In this document: positions 1 through 6,925 of the stretch, one piece after another
How positions within the stretch are numbered: the stretch's first letter is position 1
Layout of the letters: every line of letters begins with the position of its first letter
Assembly (NCBI GenBank): GCA_035358315.1
Contig: DAOPPB010000017.1
Coordinates: forward strand, 1 to 10,485
Reading direction: 5' to 3'
DNA: 10,485 nucleotides
Source: JAAZNV01 sp035358315
GTDB lineage: Bacteria; Patescibacteriota; WWE3; UBA101185; UBA10185
The notes under the pieces: generated by a model
What the model was told of the DNA's origin: nothing
Database searches by the model: none
What the model saw: only the letters and a program-made list of their open reading frames with translations
Position numbers and translations under genes: made by a program

Positions 1-15
1 GTACCCACTTTTCAT
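1..15 (-). CDS. Start of the next gene, cut by the window edge
   Basis: Five codons are visible, reading MKSGY up to the first base of the window. The ATG at 15 shares four bases with the TGA of the upstream transferase (ATGA at 12-15), and a TAAGGAG ribosome site lies eight bases upstream. The combination of overlap, spacing and a strong site makes a true start likely. Nothing can be said of the product. The operon appears to continue to the left. Confidence 0.6.
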
Positions 16-1148
16 AAACCAATCTCCTTAAAAATATTCACATAATCAAAACTCTCTGAATACTTAATTGCGTTGTCTCTGTACTTCTGATTTATTCTAC
101 CATCCATCAGTTCAATAACTTTTTTTGCTATATCTGCCGGTTCTTCCTTAATTATCTTTCCGCAGCCGTTTTCTTCTATCTCTTTTGCATTCCAAGGAAC
201 ATCTGTTAAAAGAAGAGGCACCCCACAGCCTAAATATGTTTTTACCTTTCCTGGATCTGCATATTTAGTCCACGTGTCCAGTTTTGGTATATACGGAGCA
301 ATAGCAACACATGATTTTGCTATTTCTTTTTCTAAATCTTCGTTTTTTTCAATTTTTCCCAAGAAAACAACATAATTCTCAAGTTTTAATTCTTTAACCC
401 TTTCCTCGAGTTTATCCTTGTAATTTCCCGTTCCTATAACTTTAAACTTAAAATCCGGTATTTTCCTTATTATTTCGGGAATTGCTTCTAAAACCAGCTG
501 AACTCCTTGTTTTTCCAATAGATGGCCCATAAACACCAATGTATTTTTCTCGCATTCTTCGTAAGAATATCTTTTTATCCTGTCAAGCCACATTCCATAC
601 GGAACTACTCTATGTCTTCTGTAATCTTCTTTTTTTATTCCCAAAAATTCTTCTCTGGCATCTGCCATTCTGGGAGATAAATCCCACATCTCATCGGCAT
701 TTTTATATCCGAATGTGTTTATTTTATGGTAAAAGAAATTTTTTATTCCGCTCCCGAATCTGTTTTCGGGAACAAAATCCATAGCCCAGTAATTTACTTT
801 TTTTACCTTTTTTAAAGACCTTAAAAAAATTCCTAAGAATGTACACATTCCATCCACGCATACACAAAAATCAAATTTTATTCCTGTCTTAAAAACACTA
901 TTTATGGTGAAGAAAAACTCTTTAATGTAGATTAAAACTTCCGGATATTTTACATAATCCTTTGATTGCCATTCCCGATATAAATCTCCGTTTTTATACC
1001 ACTTACACCTGCTAACTCTATCGGGACAATCGGAAAAAGAATGGGTGATATCAACAACATTCTCTTTTCTTTGTTTATTCAAATACAAAATTAGGTCGTC
1101 ATCGGGTTGGGGAAGAAATTTGTGAGCTATAATTAAAAAATTTTGCAT
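12..1148 (-). CDS. Divergent GT4-like (GT-B fold) glycosyltransferase
   Basis: This 378-residue protein looks like a GT-B glycosyltransferase. The C-terminal half has VFMGHLLEKQGVQLVLEA (residues 205-222), FKVIGTGNYKDKLEE and the FLGKIEKNEDLEK block found in GT4 donor-binding domains, then ADPGKVKTYLGCGVP (297-311). In place of the EX7E motif, the aligned positions are Y296 and T304, so both glutamates appear to be missing. The DP-G-K-V-K arrangement resembles a known GT4 variant. The N-terminus begins FLIIAHKFLPQPDDD and lacks a GGxxxH loop. The ATG at 1148 comes 10 bases after the upstream stop with no visible ribosome site. Its TGA overlaps a following ATG as ATGA. It is likely part of the same glycan pathway, but activity and donor are uncertain, and a non-catalytic or partner-dependent role is possible. 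Confidence 0.85.
   Translation of the reverse strand: MQNFLIIAHKFLPQPDDDLILYLNKQRKENVVDITHSFSDCPDRVSRCKWYKNGDLYREWQSKDYVKYPEVLIYIKEFFFTINSVFKTGIKFDFCVCVDGMCTFLGIFLRSLKKVKKVNYWAMDFVPENRFGSGIKNFFYHKINTFGYKNADEMWDLSPRMADAREEFLGIKKEDYRRHRVVPYGMWLDRIKRYSYEECEKNTLVFMGHLLEKQGVQLVLEAIPEIIRKIPDFKFKVIGTGNYKDKLEERVKELKLENYVVFLGKIEKNEDLEKEIAKSCVAIAPYIPKLDTWTKYADPGKVKTYLGCGVPLLLTDVPWNAKEIEENGCGKIIKEEPADIAKKVIELMDGRINQKYRDNAIKYSESFDYVNIFKEIGL
24..30 (-). promoter_or_regulatory. Strong ribosome binding site TAAGGAG inside the GT4-like gene
   Basis: TAAGGAG lies eight bases before the ATG at 15, inside the last codons of the preceding gene. It is the main evidence that another gene starts at the left edge. 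Confidence 0.65.
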
Positions 1149-1158
1149 ATGCGTGTAG

Positions 1159-1986
1159 CTAAATATACTTTCTCATCAAAGAAAAAATTTTGTTTTTAAG
1201 AGAGAAAGGAACCAACAATATAATCAGTAATTCAAACGGTTGGGCAAGTAAAAAATGAACTGGAATTTTGTAACCATACTTAGTAACCGCCTTGAATCTA
1301 ATGTAAAGCGTTAATAAGCCTTGGCGCACATGTCCTTTATAAGAAACGCTGTTATCAGAAATCCTGTATTTAAGTATCACATCATTTAAATTTGCAAATT
1401 TTCCTCTTTTTCCAAGTCTAAAATATAAATCATAATCCTCAGCTCCATGTAAATTATGATCATAAACACACTTCTCTTCTTTTATAGGGAAGGTTCTAAA
1501 CATTACACTGGGGTGAGCGAATGGGTTATAAATAAACATTTTACTCCTAATTGATTTATCAGTTACTGGGTATTTTCTAACATACACAGGGGAGAGGGTT
1601 TCATCACAGACTACAATATATCCCCCACTAACTACCACATCCGTATTTCTTTCCATAAATTCAACTTGCTTTTCTAATCTAGAAGGATAACTCCAATCAT
1701 CAGCATCCATTCTGGCAATATATTTACCTTTACTCATAGCTATACCTTTATTTAAAGTTCTGCTTATTTTCAAATTCTTTTCATTTTTTACAGGAATAAT
1801 TCTCTTATCTTTTTCTGCGTAACTTTGAATTATCTCCCATGTTTTATCCGTGCTTCCGTCGTCAATAATAATAAACTCAAAATCCTTAAAAGTCTGATTC
1901 AAAATACTTTCAATAGCTTCCGAAATATATTTCTCCGTGTTGTAGGCAGGCATTACCACCGAAACCAAAGGATCTTTTTTACTCAT
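1159..1986 (-). CDS. Family 2 glycosyltransferase, soluble or membrane-associated
   Basis: This 275-residue GT2 transferase has VSVVMPAYN, IIDDGSTDKTW (residues 40-50), the metal-binding M-DADD motif (94-97) and GAEDYDLYFRLGKRG, whose Glu-Asp pair marks the catalytic-base region. This layout is the common one for O-antigen and capsule glycosyltransferases. I chose the ATG at 1986 (MSKKDPLV) over an upstream in-frame TTG at 2010. It gives a modest 8-base overlap with the GtrB-like gene and a normal GT2 N-terminus, although neither start has a good ribosome site. The hydrophobic C-terminal stretch (FLLAQPFELLIILLVPF) may be one membrane helix or an amphipathic anchor. It ends with TAG 10 bases before the last complete gene. 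The donor and acceptor are unknown. Confidence 0.9.
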   Translation of the reverse strand: MSKKDPLVSVVMPAYNTEKYISEAIESILNQTFKDFEFIIIDDGSTDKTWEIIQSYAEKDKRIIPVKNEKNLKISRTLNKGIAMSKGKYIARMDADDWSYPSRLEKQVEFMERNTDVVVSGGYIVVCDETLSPVYVRKYPVTDKSIRSKMFIYNPFAHPSVMFRTFPIKEEKCVYDHNLHGAEDYDLYFRLGKRGKFANLNDVILKYRISDNSVSYKGHVRQGLLTLYIRFKAVTKYGYKIPVHFLLAQPFELLIILLVPFSLKNKIFSLMRKYI

Positions 1987-2935
1987 TTTCAAAAGTTTTT
2001 TCCGAAACAATATACAAAGGTCTGTCTAAAACTTCATAGTAAATATTTGAAACATACAAAGCAATAATCCCGAGAGAACCCAAAGATAATCCCATCAGAA
2101 AAGTATTTAAAAGGGTAAGGGTAAATATAGGAGATAAAAGCCAGGAGCCGTAACTTAAGCTTCTTATTCCCCAATATATAAGCGCTAAAACTGAAAAACC
2201 TACTAAAAATATCCCTAGATAACCAATGTATTTTAAAGGTTTAACAGAAAAAGCCAAAATGCCGGATTTCGCAAAACTTAAATTTCTTCTAAAGGAATAC
2301 CACGACTTTCCGTGAATTCTCTTATTTGCCTCATACTCCACAACCGTGGATTTAAACCCTACCCACGGCACCATCCCTCTCAAAAACCTGTCATGCTCCC
2401 TCATAGATGAGAGCTTACTTAGCACCTTTTTATCCAGCAACTTAAAATCGGCCATGCCTTCGTCTATTCTCACATTTGAAAATCTGTTTACGACTTTATA
2501 GAAAAGACCTGACATTAACTTTTTTAAAAAAGGCTCACCGTCGGTTTTTGTTCTTTTAGTATGAACAACATCAAAACCGCTTTCCCATTCCTTTATTAAT
2601 TTAGGAAAAATATCAGGGGGATGCTGTAAATCGGAATCACAATAAATGACAGCGTCACCTTTAGCGTTATCCAGGCCGGCAGTTAAAGCCATTTGATGCC
2701 CGAAATTTCTTGAAAAACAAATTCCCTTTATCCTTGGGTCTTTCTTCGCCTCTTTTACGATAGCTTCCCATGTATCATCGGTGCTTCCGTCATTAACAAT
2801 AATATATTCAAAGTCATATTTTTCCTTTAAGCCGGACATTACCTTTTTAACCGCTTCAACAATAAGAGGTATATTTTCCGATTCGTTGTAGGCGGGAGAT
2901 ACAATGGAGATAAGCTTTTTATTTGTTTTTTCCAT
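1979..2935 (-). CDS. GtrB/DPM1-like polyprenyl-phosphate glycosyltransferase (GT2)
   Basis: This 318-residue GT2 enzyme likely moves a sugar from a nucleotide donor to undecaprenyl- or dolichyl-type phosphate, giving a lipid-linked monosaccharide for use on the outer face of the membrane. Diagnostic features are IVSPAYNESENI, VNDGSTDDTW (residues 48-56), FSRNFGHQMAL and the DxD in CDSDLQHPP (D100, D102). RGMVPWVGFK and HGKSWYSFRRN follow, then two membrane spans at about 236-257 and 267-294. The tail DRPLYIVSE is typical of GtrB/ArnC/DPM1-type enzymes. It follows the longest gap in the cluster (42 bases) and has only a weak ribosome site (AAGA). Its end overlaps the next GT2 by eight bases. 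Which sugar it loads is not visible, and the ArnC-like or GtrB-like choice depends on partner genes not seen here. Confidence 0.92.
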   Translation of the reverse strand: MEKTNKKLISIVSPAYNESENIPLIVEAVKKVMSGLKEKYDFEYIIVNDGSTDDTWEAIVKEAKKDPRIKGICFSRNFGHQMALTAGLDNAKGDAVIYCDSDLQHPPDIFPKLIKEWESGFDVVHTKRTKTDGEPFLKKLMSGLFYKVVNRFSNVRIDEGMADFKLLDKKVLSKLSSMREHDRFLRGMVPWVGFKSTVVEYEANKRIHGKSWYSFRRNLSFAKSGILAFSVKPLKYIGYLGIFLVGFSVLALIYWGIRSLSYGSWLLSPIFTLTLLNTFLMGLSLGSLGIIALYVSNIYYEVLDRPLYIVSEKTFENE

Positions 2936-2947
2936 GTTCTTGGCTAT

Positions 2948-2967
2948 TTTAGCACAAAGACGCTAAA
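2948..2967 (-). repeat. Small inverted repeat in the longest intergenic gap
   Basis: TTTAGC and its exact reverse complement GCTAAA flank an 8-base loop, so the transcript could form a 6-bp hairpin ending 12 bases before the GtrB-like start codon. No U-run follows it, so it is not a standard intrinsic terminator. It could be chance, or it could affect access to the weak ribosome site or mark a processing point. The stem is short and AT-rich. Confidence 0.3.
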
Positions 2968-2977
2968 TTTATTATTT

Positions 2978-3916
2978 TCACTCGTTTGCTACAATTTTCT
3001 TCGGCTGATTAAACAAATCCTTCTTAAAAACCTCCGAATACTCCTTCAAACACACTTTCCAATCTCTCATGTAATTCATGCCTCTTGCAGTAAGTTTTAA
3101 ATTTACGAGCTGTTCGGAACCAGGTCTTGGTGCAAAGTATTCATTCAAAAAATGCTCGGAGGAAACTCTCTTTACCTTCACCTCTTCGGATAAACCCAGT
3201 AGTTTAACAAATTCCTCTGCAATATCATATCTATTGCAACTCCCCAAACATGCTTGGTTGTACAATCCATAATAATCGGTTTCCAGCACCTTCAACATTG
3301 ATCTGGCAAAATCAACTGTATAGGTAGGTGTACCAAATTTATCATCCACAACAAATAATTCCTTTTTTCCCTGTTTTATCTGCTCATATATTTTTTTAAC
3401 AAATTTCTTATCTTTTGTCGGACCTCCGCCCATCATCCATCCGGCTCTGAATATAAAATACTTTGAAAGATATTGCTGAACAAAAACCTCCCCTGCGTAT
3501 TTTGCTTCCGCATAACAACTTAGAGGATTAGGGATATCAAAGTCCGTGTACACATCCTTTTTTCCGTCAAAAACCCCTGCGGTACCGATATAAATCATCA
3601 AAGCATCATATTTTTTACACAAAAGGGCTATATTCTCGGTTCCCAAAGCGTTCGTTTTCCAGGTCTCTTCCGGATTAACCTCGCAATACTCAACATCAGT
3701 AAGAGCCGCAAGATGAACAACAATCGTAGGTTTAATTTCCTCAAACATTTTTTCACACGCTTTTATGTCCCTGACATCTAAATATTTCAGCCATTTTTCA
3801 TTAATGTCTATATCAGTAAAAATAATGCTCTCATACTTATTTTTAAATTCTTCATGCACCGCTGATCCCAGCATTCCCCCGCATCCTGTTACTAAAACTC
3901 TTTCTTTTTTATTCAC
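2978..3916 (-). CDS. RmlD-like NAD(P)-dependent sugar-nucleotide reductase (extended SDR)
   Basis: This 312-residue protein belongs to the extended short-chain dehydrogenase family and resembles dTDP-4-dehydrorhamnose reductase, which makes dTDP-L-rhamnose from the 4-keto sugar. Visible features are the cofactor loop TGCGGMLG (residues 10-17), AALTDVEYCE, the YxxxK pair Y135/K139 in YAEAKYAGE, and VVDDKFGTPTYTVDFA, all typical of RmlD. T112 occupies the catalytic Thr position, but the usual STDYVFDG block reads GTAGVFDG. It should provide a deoxysugar nucleotide for the surrounding transferases. The GTG at 3916 is supported by AAAGGAGG six bases upstream, and no ATG lies nearby. The other rhamnose genes (rmlA, rmlB, rmlC) are not in the window, so I give no symbol. 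It may act on a related 4-keto sugar or function as an epimerase. Confidence 0.88.
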   Translation of the reverse strand: MNKKERVLVTGCGGMLGSAVHEEFKNKYESIIFTDIDINEKWLKYLDVRDIKACEKMFEEIKPTIVVHLAALTDVEYCEVNPEETWKTNALGTENIALLCKKYDALMIYIGTAGVFDGKKDVYTDFDIPNPLSCYAEAKYAGEVFVQQYLSKYFIFRAGWMMGGGPTKDKKFVKKIYEQIKQGKKELFVVDDKFGTPTYTVDFARSMLKVLETDYYGLYNQACLGSCNRYDIAEEFVKLLGLSEEVKVKRVSSEHFLNEYFAPRPGSEQLVNLKLTARGMNYMRDWKVCLKEYSEVFKKDLFNQPKKIVANE

Positions 3917-3922
3917 CTATAA

Positions 3923-3930
3923 CCTCCTTT
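3923..3930 (-). promoter_or_regulatory. Ribosome binding site AAAGGAGG deciding the GTG start of the reductase
   Basis: This near-perfect Shine-Dalgarno sequence is six bases before the GTG at 3916, in the 16-base gap after the upstream GT4-like gene. It supports a GTG start for the RmlD-like reductase where no ATG is available. Confidence 0.8.
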
Positions 3931-3932
3931 GG

Positions 3933-5102
3933 TTAATTTAATAAATTAAAAATTTCCTCTGAACGGACTTTCCAATCCCATCTTTCCGCCCAATGTAAAG
4001 ACTCGTTTTTCATTTTTTGGTATAACTTCTCATCTTCAAGCAAATCTAATATACCTTTCGCAAACAACCTAGTGTCGTAGCATGGAACCCTAATCATACC
4101 TTCCGGGCTTAAGTGTTTTAATGTTCCGACATCAAATGTAACCAACGGCAAACCCGCCGACATAGCTTCAACAGGAGCCATTGACCAGTGATCTAAAACC
4201 GCAGGATACAAAGCTATTCTGCTTTTTTTAAAAATCTTGTATTTATCAATTCCATCAACAAAACCCAAAAAATCTACGTTATTTTCAAGACCAAGAGATT
4301 TCACCTTAAACTTCATCTCCTTCTCTAAACCCCCGACTCCAATAAGCCCGAGCTTAGACCCAGGTTTCTCATCACATACAATTCTCCATATATCTATTAA
4401 TTCTATAACACCTTTAGTCGGATGAAATCTCCCAATAAACACAGCATCATATAATTTCTCCCCGCCATTTGGTACTGATTTTGCTATATCAATATCTACC
4501 CCGCCTCTTATAGCTACTACCTTCTCCTCCGATAATCTTCTGCTTACAAATCTATTTCTATCTGGCTCGTTAGTAACAAAAACATAATCCGCAAACCTCT
4601 TAACAAAAAAATGCGAAAATAACTGCGTAAACCAATAGAGGAAACCCCTTAACCATTGTTTTCCTTTGTATGTAGATTCTTTGCTAAATGGGTTTGGAGC
4701 AAAAAGATAGTATCCTGCTATCCATTTTATTTTCGGATTTTTAAGCTTTACATAAAGAGCAGGAATAAAGTCAGGATAAAAATCGGACACCGAATAAATA
4801 TAATCGGCATCTTCCACATTTTTTTTATTCTGTTTAACGGAAGATAAACCTTTAAAAGTTCTACGGAATGTGTGGGAAATAAAATCAGTTATTCCTCCCG
4901 GCATAGAAGGATTTATTTTGTCGGTTTGTATAAACTTTACATCCACACCTCTTTTTTCTGCCATTCCTATGGCTTCTTCCGACCCGAACAAAATTAAATC
5001 GGCTTTGTCTTTCCAATTTTTCAAAAATTCTATAAATATCCGGTCTCCTCCGCTAAATCCTGTCCCCACATTATTATTTGCAAAAAATATTATTTTTTTC
5101 AT
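3933..5102 (-). CDS. GT4-like glycosyltransferase with altered EX7E motif
   Basis: This 389-residue GT-B-fold glycosyltransferase has an N-terminal loop GTGFSGGDR (residues 13-21) that fits the GT4 acceptor/donor glycine-rich region. The start of its donor-binding domain reads FIGRFHPTKG (222-231), with R225 and K230 where these enzymes usually hold the donor diphosphate. The usual EX7E motif reads D304-HWSMAPV-E312, so the first Glu is Asp and a His follows it, while the second Glu is kept. There is no convincing membrane span, although the aromatic stretch around 154-167 (LYWFTQLFSHFF) may touch the membrane. The ATG at 5102 overlaps the methyltransferase stop by four bases and has AGGAG three bases upstream, unusually close. 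The role is inferred to be one step of glycan assembly. The substitution could reflect a different donor or looser family membership. Confidence 0.88.
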   Translation of the reverse strand: MKKIIFFANNNVGTGFSGGDRIFIEFLKNWKDKADLILFGSEEAIGMAEKRGVDVKFIQTDKINPSMPGGITDFISHTFRRTFKGLSSVKQNKKNVEDADYIYSVSDFYPDFIPALYVKLKNPKIKWIAGYYLFAPNPFSKESTYKGKQWLRGFLYWFTQLFSHFFVKRFADYVFVTNEPDRNRFVSRRLSEEKVVAIRGGVDIDIAKSVPNGGEKLYDAVFIGRFHPTKGVIELIDIWRIVCDEKPGSKLGLIGVGGLEKEMKFKVKSLGLENNVDFLGFVDGIDKYKIFKKSRIALYPAVLDHWSMAPVEAMSAGLPLVTFDVGTLKHLSPEGMIRVPCYDTRLFAKGILDLLEDEKLYQKMKNESLHWAERWDWKVRSEEIFNLLN

Positions 5103-5761
5103 TTTCTCCTGACTTTTTGAAATACAACCATTTGTCCTTTAGGCATTAATCCGAAATAACTCTTGTTCCATTTATAATCAACCGGTTTAAAACCGTGTTT
5201 TCTGCATATATCTGTAAGCGTCTTTTTAGTAAAAAATCTTATGTGGGGATTATTAGGATAAAAAAATCTGTTCCAGAAGAAAATTGCGATAACAATTCTT
5301 TTGAGCAAATTAAAATCCGTAGTAGTTGCACAAAAAAATCCTCCGGGTTTCAAAACTCTATGAATTTCCGATAAACACTGATCAATATCAAGGAGATGTT
5401 CCAAAACCTCAATAGCGAAAACGGTTTCAAAATAATTTTCCGGAAAAGGAATATTTTCAAGAGAACCCTGCTTGAACTTCATTTCAGGAAATTTCTTTTT
5501 TCCTATATCTATAGCCTCTTCCGACAACTCCAGAGCAACAGCGCTATCTATATCTTTATGTTCATTAAGCAAAAAATTCAAAAGAGTTCTGTCTCCCGCT
5601 CCGGCGTCCAAAACCCTTTTCCCTATGTATTTCTTAAAAAAATCGTTATGCCAATTCAAATTTTCCCGCGTCCAATCCGGAGGAGTATACGCATGACCAG
5701 CACTTATATCGTTTGTCCAATATTTATTGTAATAATTTTTCTTTTCTTTATTCTTTTTCAT
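5099..5761 (-). CDS. Class I SAM-dependent methyltransferase (Methyltransf_11 type)
   Basis: This 220-residue protein has the Rossmann-like fold of small-molecule methyltransferases. Motif I is RVLDAGAGDRT (D52-A-G-A-G56), where SAM binds. The acidic ribose-binding residue at the end of the next strand is E78 in ALELSEEAID. IPFPENYFETVFAIEVLEH (104-122) and RVLKPGG (135-141) are the usual post-motifs. The Lys-rich N-terminus has no signal peptide. Its place between two GT4 genes suggests O- or N-methylation of a sugar in the glycan or of a nucleotide-sugar precursor, which is inference from context. Its stop overlaps the next gene's start as ATGA. No Shine-Dalgarno sequence precedes the ATG at 5761, so translation probably depends on ribosomes arriving from the upstream GT4 gene. 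The substrate is unknown, and small-molecule, lipid or quinone methylation cannot be excluded. Confidence 0.9.
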   Translation of the reverse strand: MKKNKEKKNYYNKYWTNDISAGHAYTPPDWTRENLNWHNDFFKKYIGKRVLDAGAGDRTLLNFLLNEHKDIDSAVALELSEEAIDIGKKKFPEMKFKQGSLENIPFPENYFETVFAIEVLEHLLDIDQCLSEIHRVLKPGGFFCATTTDFNLLKRIVIAIFFWNRFFYPNNPHIRFFTKKTLTDICRKHGFKPVDYKWNKSYFGLMPKGQMVVFQKVRRK

Positions 5762-5764
5762 AAA

Positions 5765-6925
5765 CTAATAATATTTAGTAATTAACTCAATATTTTTTTC
5801 CGAAAAATTCTTCTCGGCGTAGCTTCTGCAATTACTTTTTAATTCAAGGTATCTATTGTTATCTCTGTATAATCCTTCAATTGCGTTTTTTAAGTTTTCG
5901 GCCGTGGGCTCTATTAAAATAGAAACGCTTGCATCCAAAGCTTCGGGAATTCCTCCTTTATTTGAACCTACAACCGGAAGACCGCAGGAAACCGCTTCCA
6001 TAACCACTCTCCCAAAACCTTCTTCGTACTGTGAAGGGATGCAAAAAACATCTGAAGCGTTGTAGTACTTATACAGTAAATTGTTTCTCACGAAACCCAT
6101 AAATTTTATGTTGTCATTACTTTTTTCCTGCTCTTTTAGGTAATCTTCATCGGGTCCCGTTCCGACAAAAACAAAATTTACTTCCGGAAGTTTCTGAGCA
6201 ACCTCACATAAAACCCTCACTCCCTTTTTTTCCATTACCCTTCCTACAAATAAAACGATAAAACCATCTTTAATACCCAATTCCTTTCTGAATTCATTGT
6301 TCTTGTAAGGTTTGAAAATCTCCAGGTCAACCCAGTACTTAAATATATCCAATTTGCTTTCGCGCAGTCCAAAAGAAATCAGCTCACGGTAGGACCCTTC
6401 GGATAAACACAAAATTTTATCCGCTCCGTTTAAAACTTTTACTATACGTTTCGCCATTTTAGAATTTTTATCAATTTCGTAAATCGCGTGCGTACTGACT
6501 ATTAATTTCTTTCTAAAAATCTTCTTAAAAACAACTCCTATGGAAGCCGCATTGAAACCCTGCGCATGTATAACATCAATATTATTTTTATTTGACAACA
6601 ACCAAATAAAAGTTCTTAAAAACAAATAAGGAGTTATGTAAATGAAGTCTATAAAAGGAAGTTTTTCTACTTTGTGAAATAGGTTTTTTCCAAACCAGCT
6701 GTATCTTCTTATCTCAACAGCATTTCCTCTTTTTTCACGGGGTTTCCAGGGAACCCCCTCGGTAGTGATGGGAGAATAAGTCTGAACATAAACTTTATAT
6801 CCTCTTTTGTCCAAACCGTTTACTAAATCATCTAAATGAGTTTCTACCCCGCCAATGTTAGGAGAAAAAAACGGAGTTAGTATCAAAATCCCTTTGCGGT
6901 CTTTGTTATGTCTTATATCCTTCAC
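5765..6925 (-). CDS. Family 4 glycosyltransferase (GT-B fold)
   Basis: This is a retaining GT4 glycosyltransferase of 386 residues, probably soluble or peripheral on the cytoplasmic membrane. The N-terminal Rossmann domain opens with GILILTPFFSPNIGG and the glycine-rich loop GGVETH (residues 25-30), typical of this family. The C-terminal nucleotide-sugar domain has FVGRVMEKKGV and the canonical EX7E motif in EEGFGRVVMEA, with E302 and E310. I chose the GTG at 6925 over the GTG at 6934. It gives a 4-base GTGA overlap with the upstream stop, and a GGGAGG ribosome site lies 10 bases upstream, whereas that site would be only one base from 6934. The gene ends in TAG, three bases before the methyltransferase ATG and in the same reading frame. 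The family is certain; the sugar specificity is not readable. Confidence 0.93.
   Translation of the reverse strand: MKDIRHNKDRKGILILTPFFSPNIGGVETHLDDLVNGLDKRGYKVYVQTYSPITTEGVPWKPREKRGNAVEIRRYSWFGKNLFHKVEKLPFIDFIYITPYLFLRTFIWLLSNKNNIDVIHAQGFNAASIGVVFKKIFRKKLIVSTHAIYEIDKNSKMAKRIVKVLNGADKILCLSEGSYRELISFGLRESKLDIFKYWVDLEIFKPYKNNEFRKELGIKDGFIVLFVGRVMEKKGVRVLCEVAQKLPEVNFVFVGTGPDEDYLKEQEKSNDNIKFMGFVRNNLLYKYYNASDVFCIPSQYEEGFGRVVMEAVSCGLPVVGSNKGGIPEALDASVSILIEPTAENLKNAIEGLYRDNNRYLELKSNCRSYAEKNFSEKNIELITKYY

Noticed and set aside
1159..1986. Lower GC in this GT2 gene as a sign of recent transfer
   Set aside because: Hand counts gave about 33% GC here against about 36% over part of the radical SAM gene. 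The last gene also has AT-rich lines. The difference is too small to claim.
1987..2010. Upstream TTG start for the GT2 gene, adding eight residues
   Set aside because: It would extend the overlap to 32 bases and lacks a ribosome site. The ATG at 1986 gives a standard GT2 N-terminus.
1825..2812. Similar DNA around the DGSTD motif in the two adjacent GT2 genes, as a duplication
   Set aside because: The similarity is confined to a motif conserved across all GT2 enzymes. The DxD regions and C-termini differ in type, so general homology explains it.
5093..5099. Poly-T runs (poly-A in the genes) as phase-variation slippage sites
   Set aside because: Such runs are everywhere in this Lys-rich, AT-rich sequence. 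They encode ordinary Lys codons, and no gene is out of frame.
5396..5785. 129-codon plus-strand open frame
   Set aside because: It lies antisense to the methyltransferase, which has clear conserved motifs. Its translation shows no recognisable domain.
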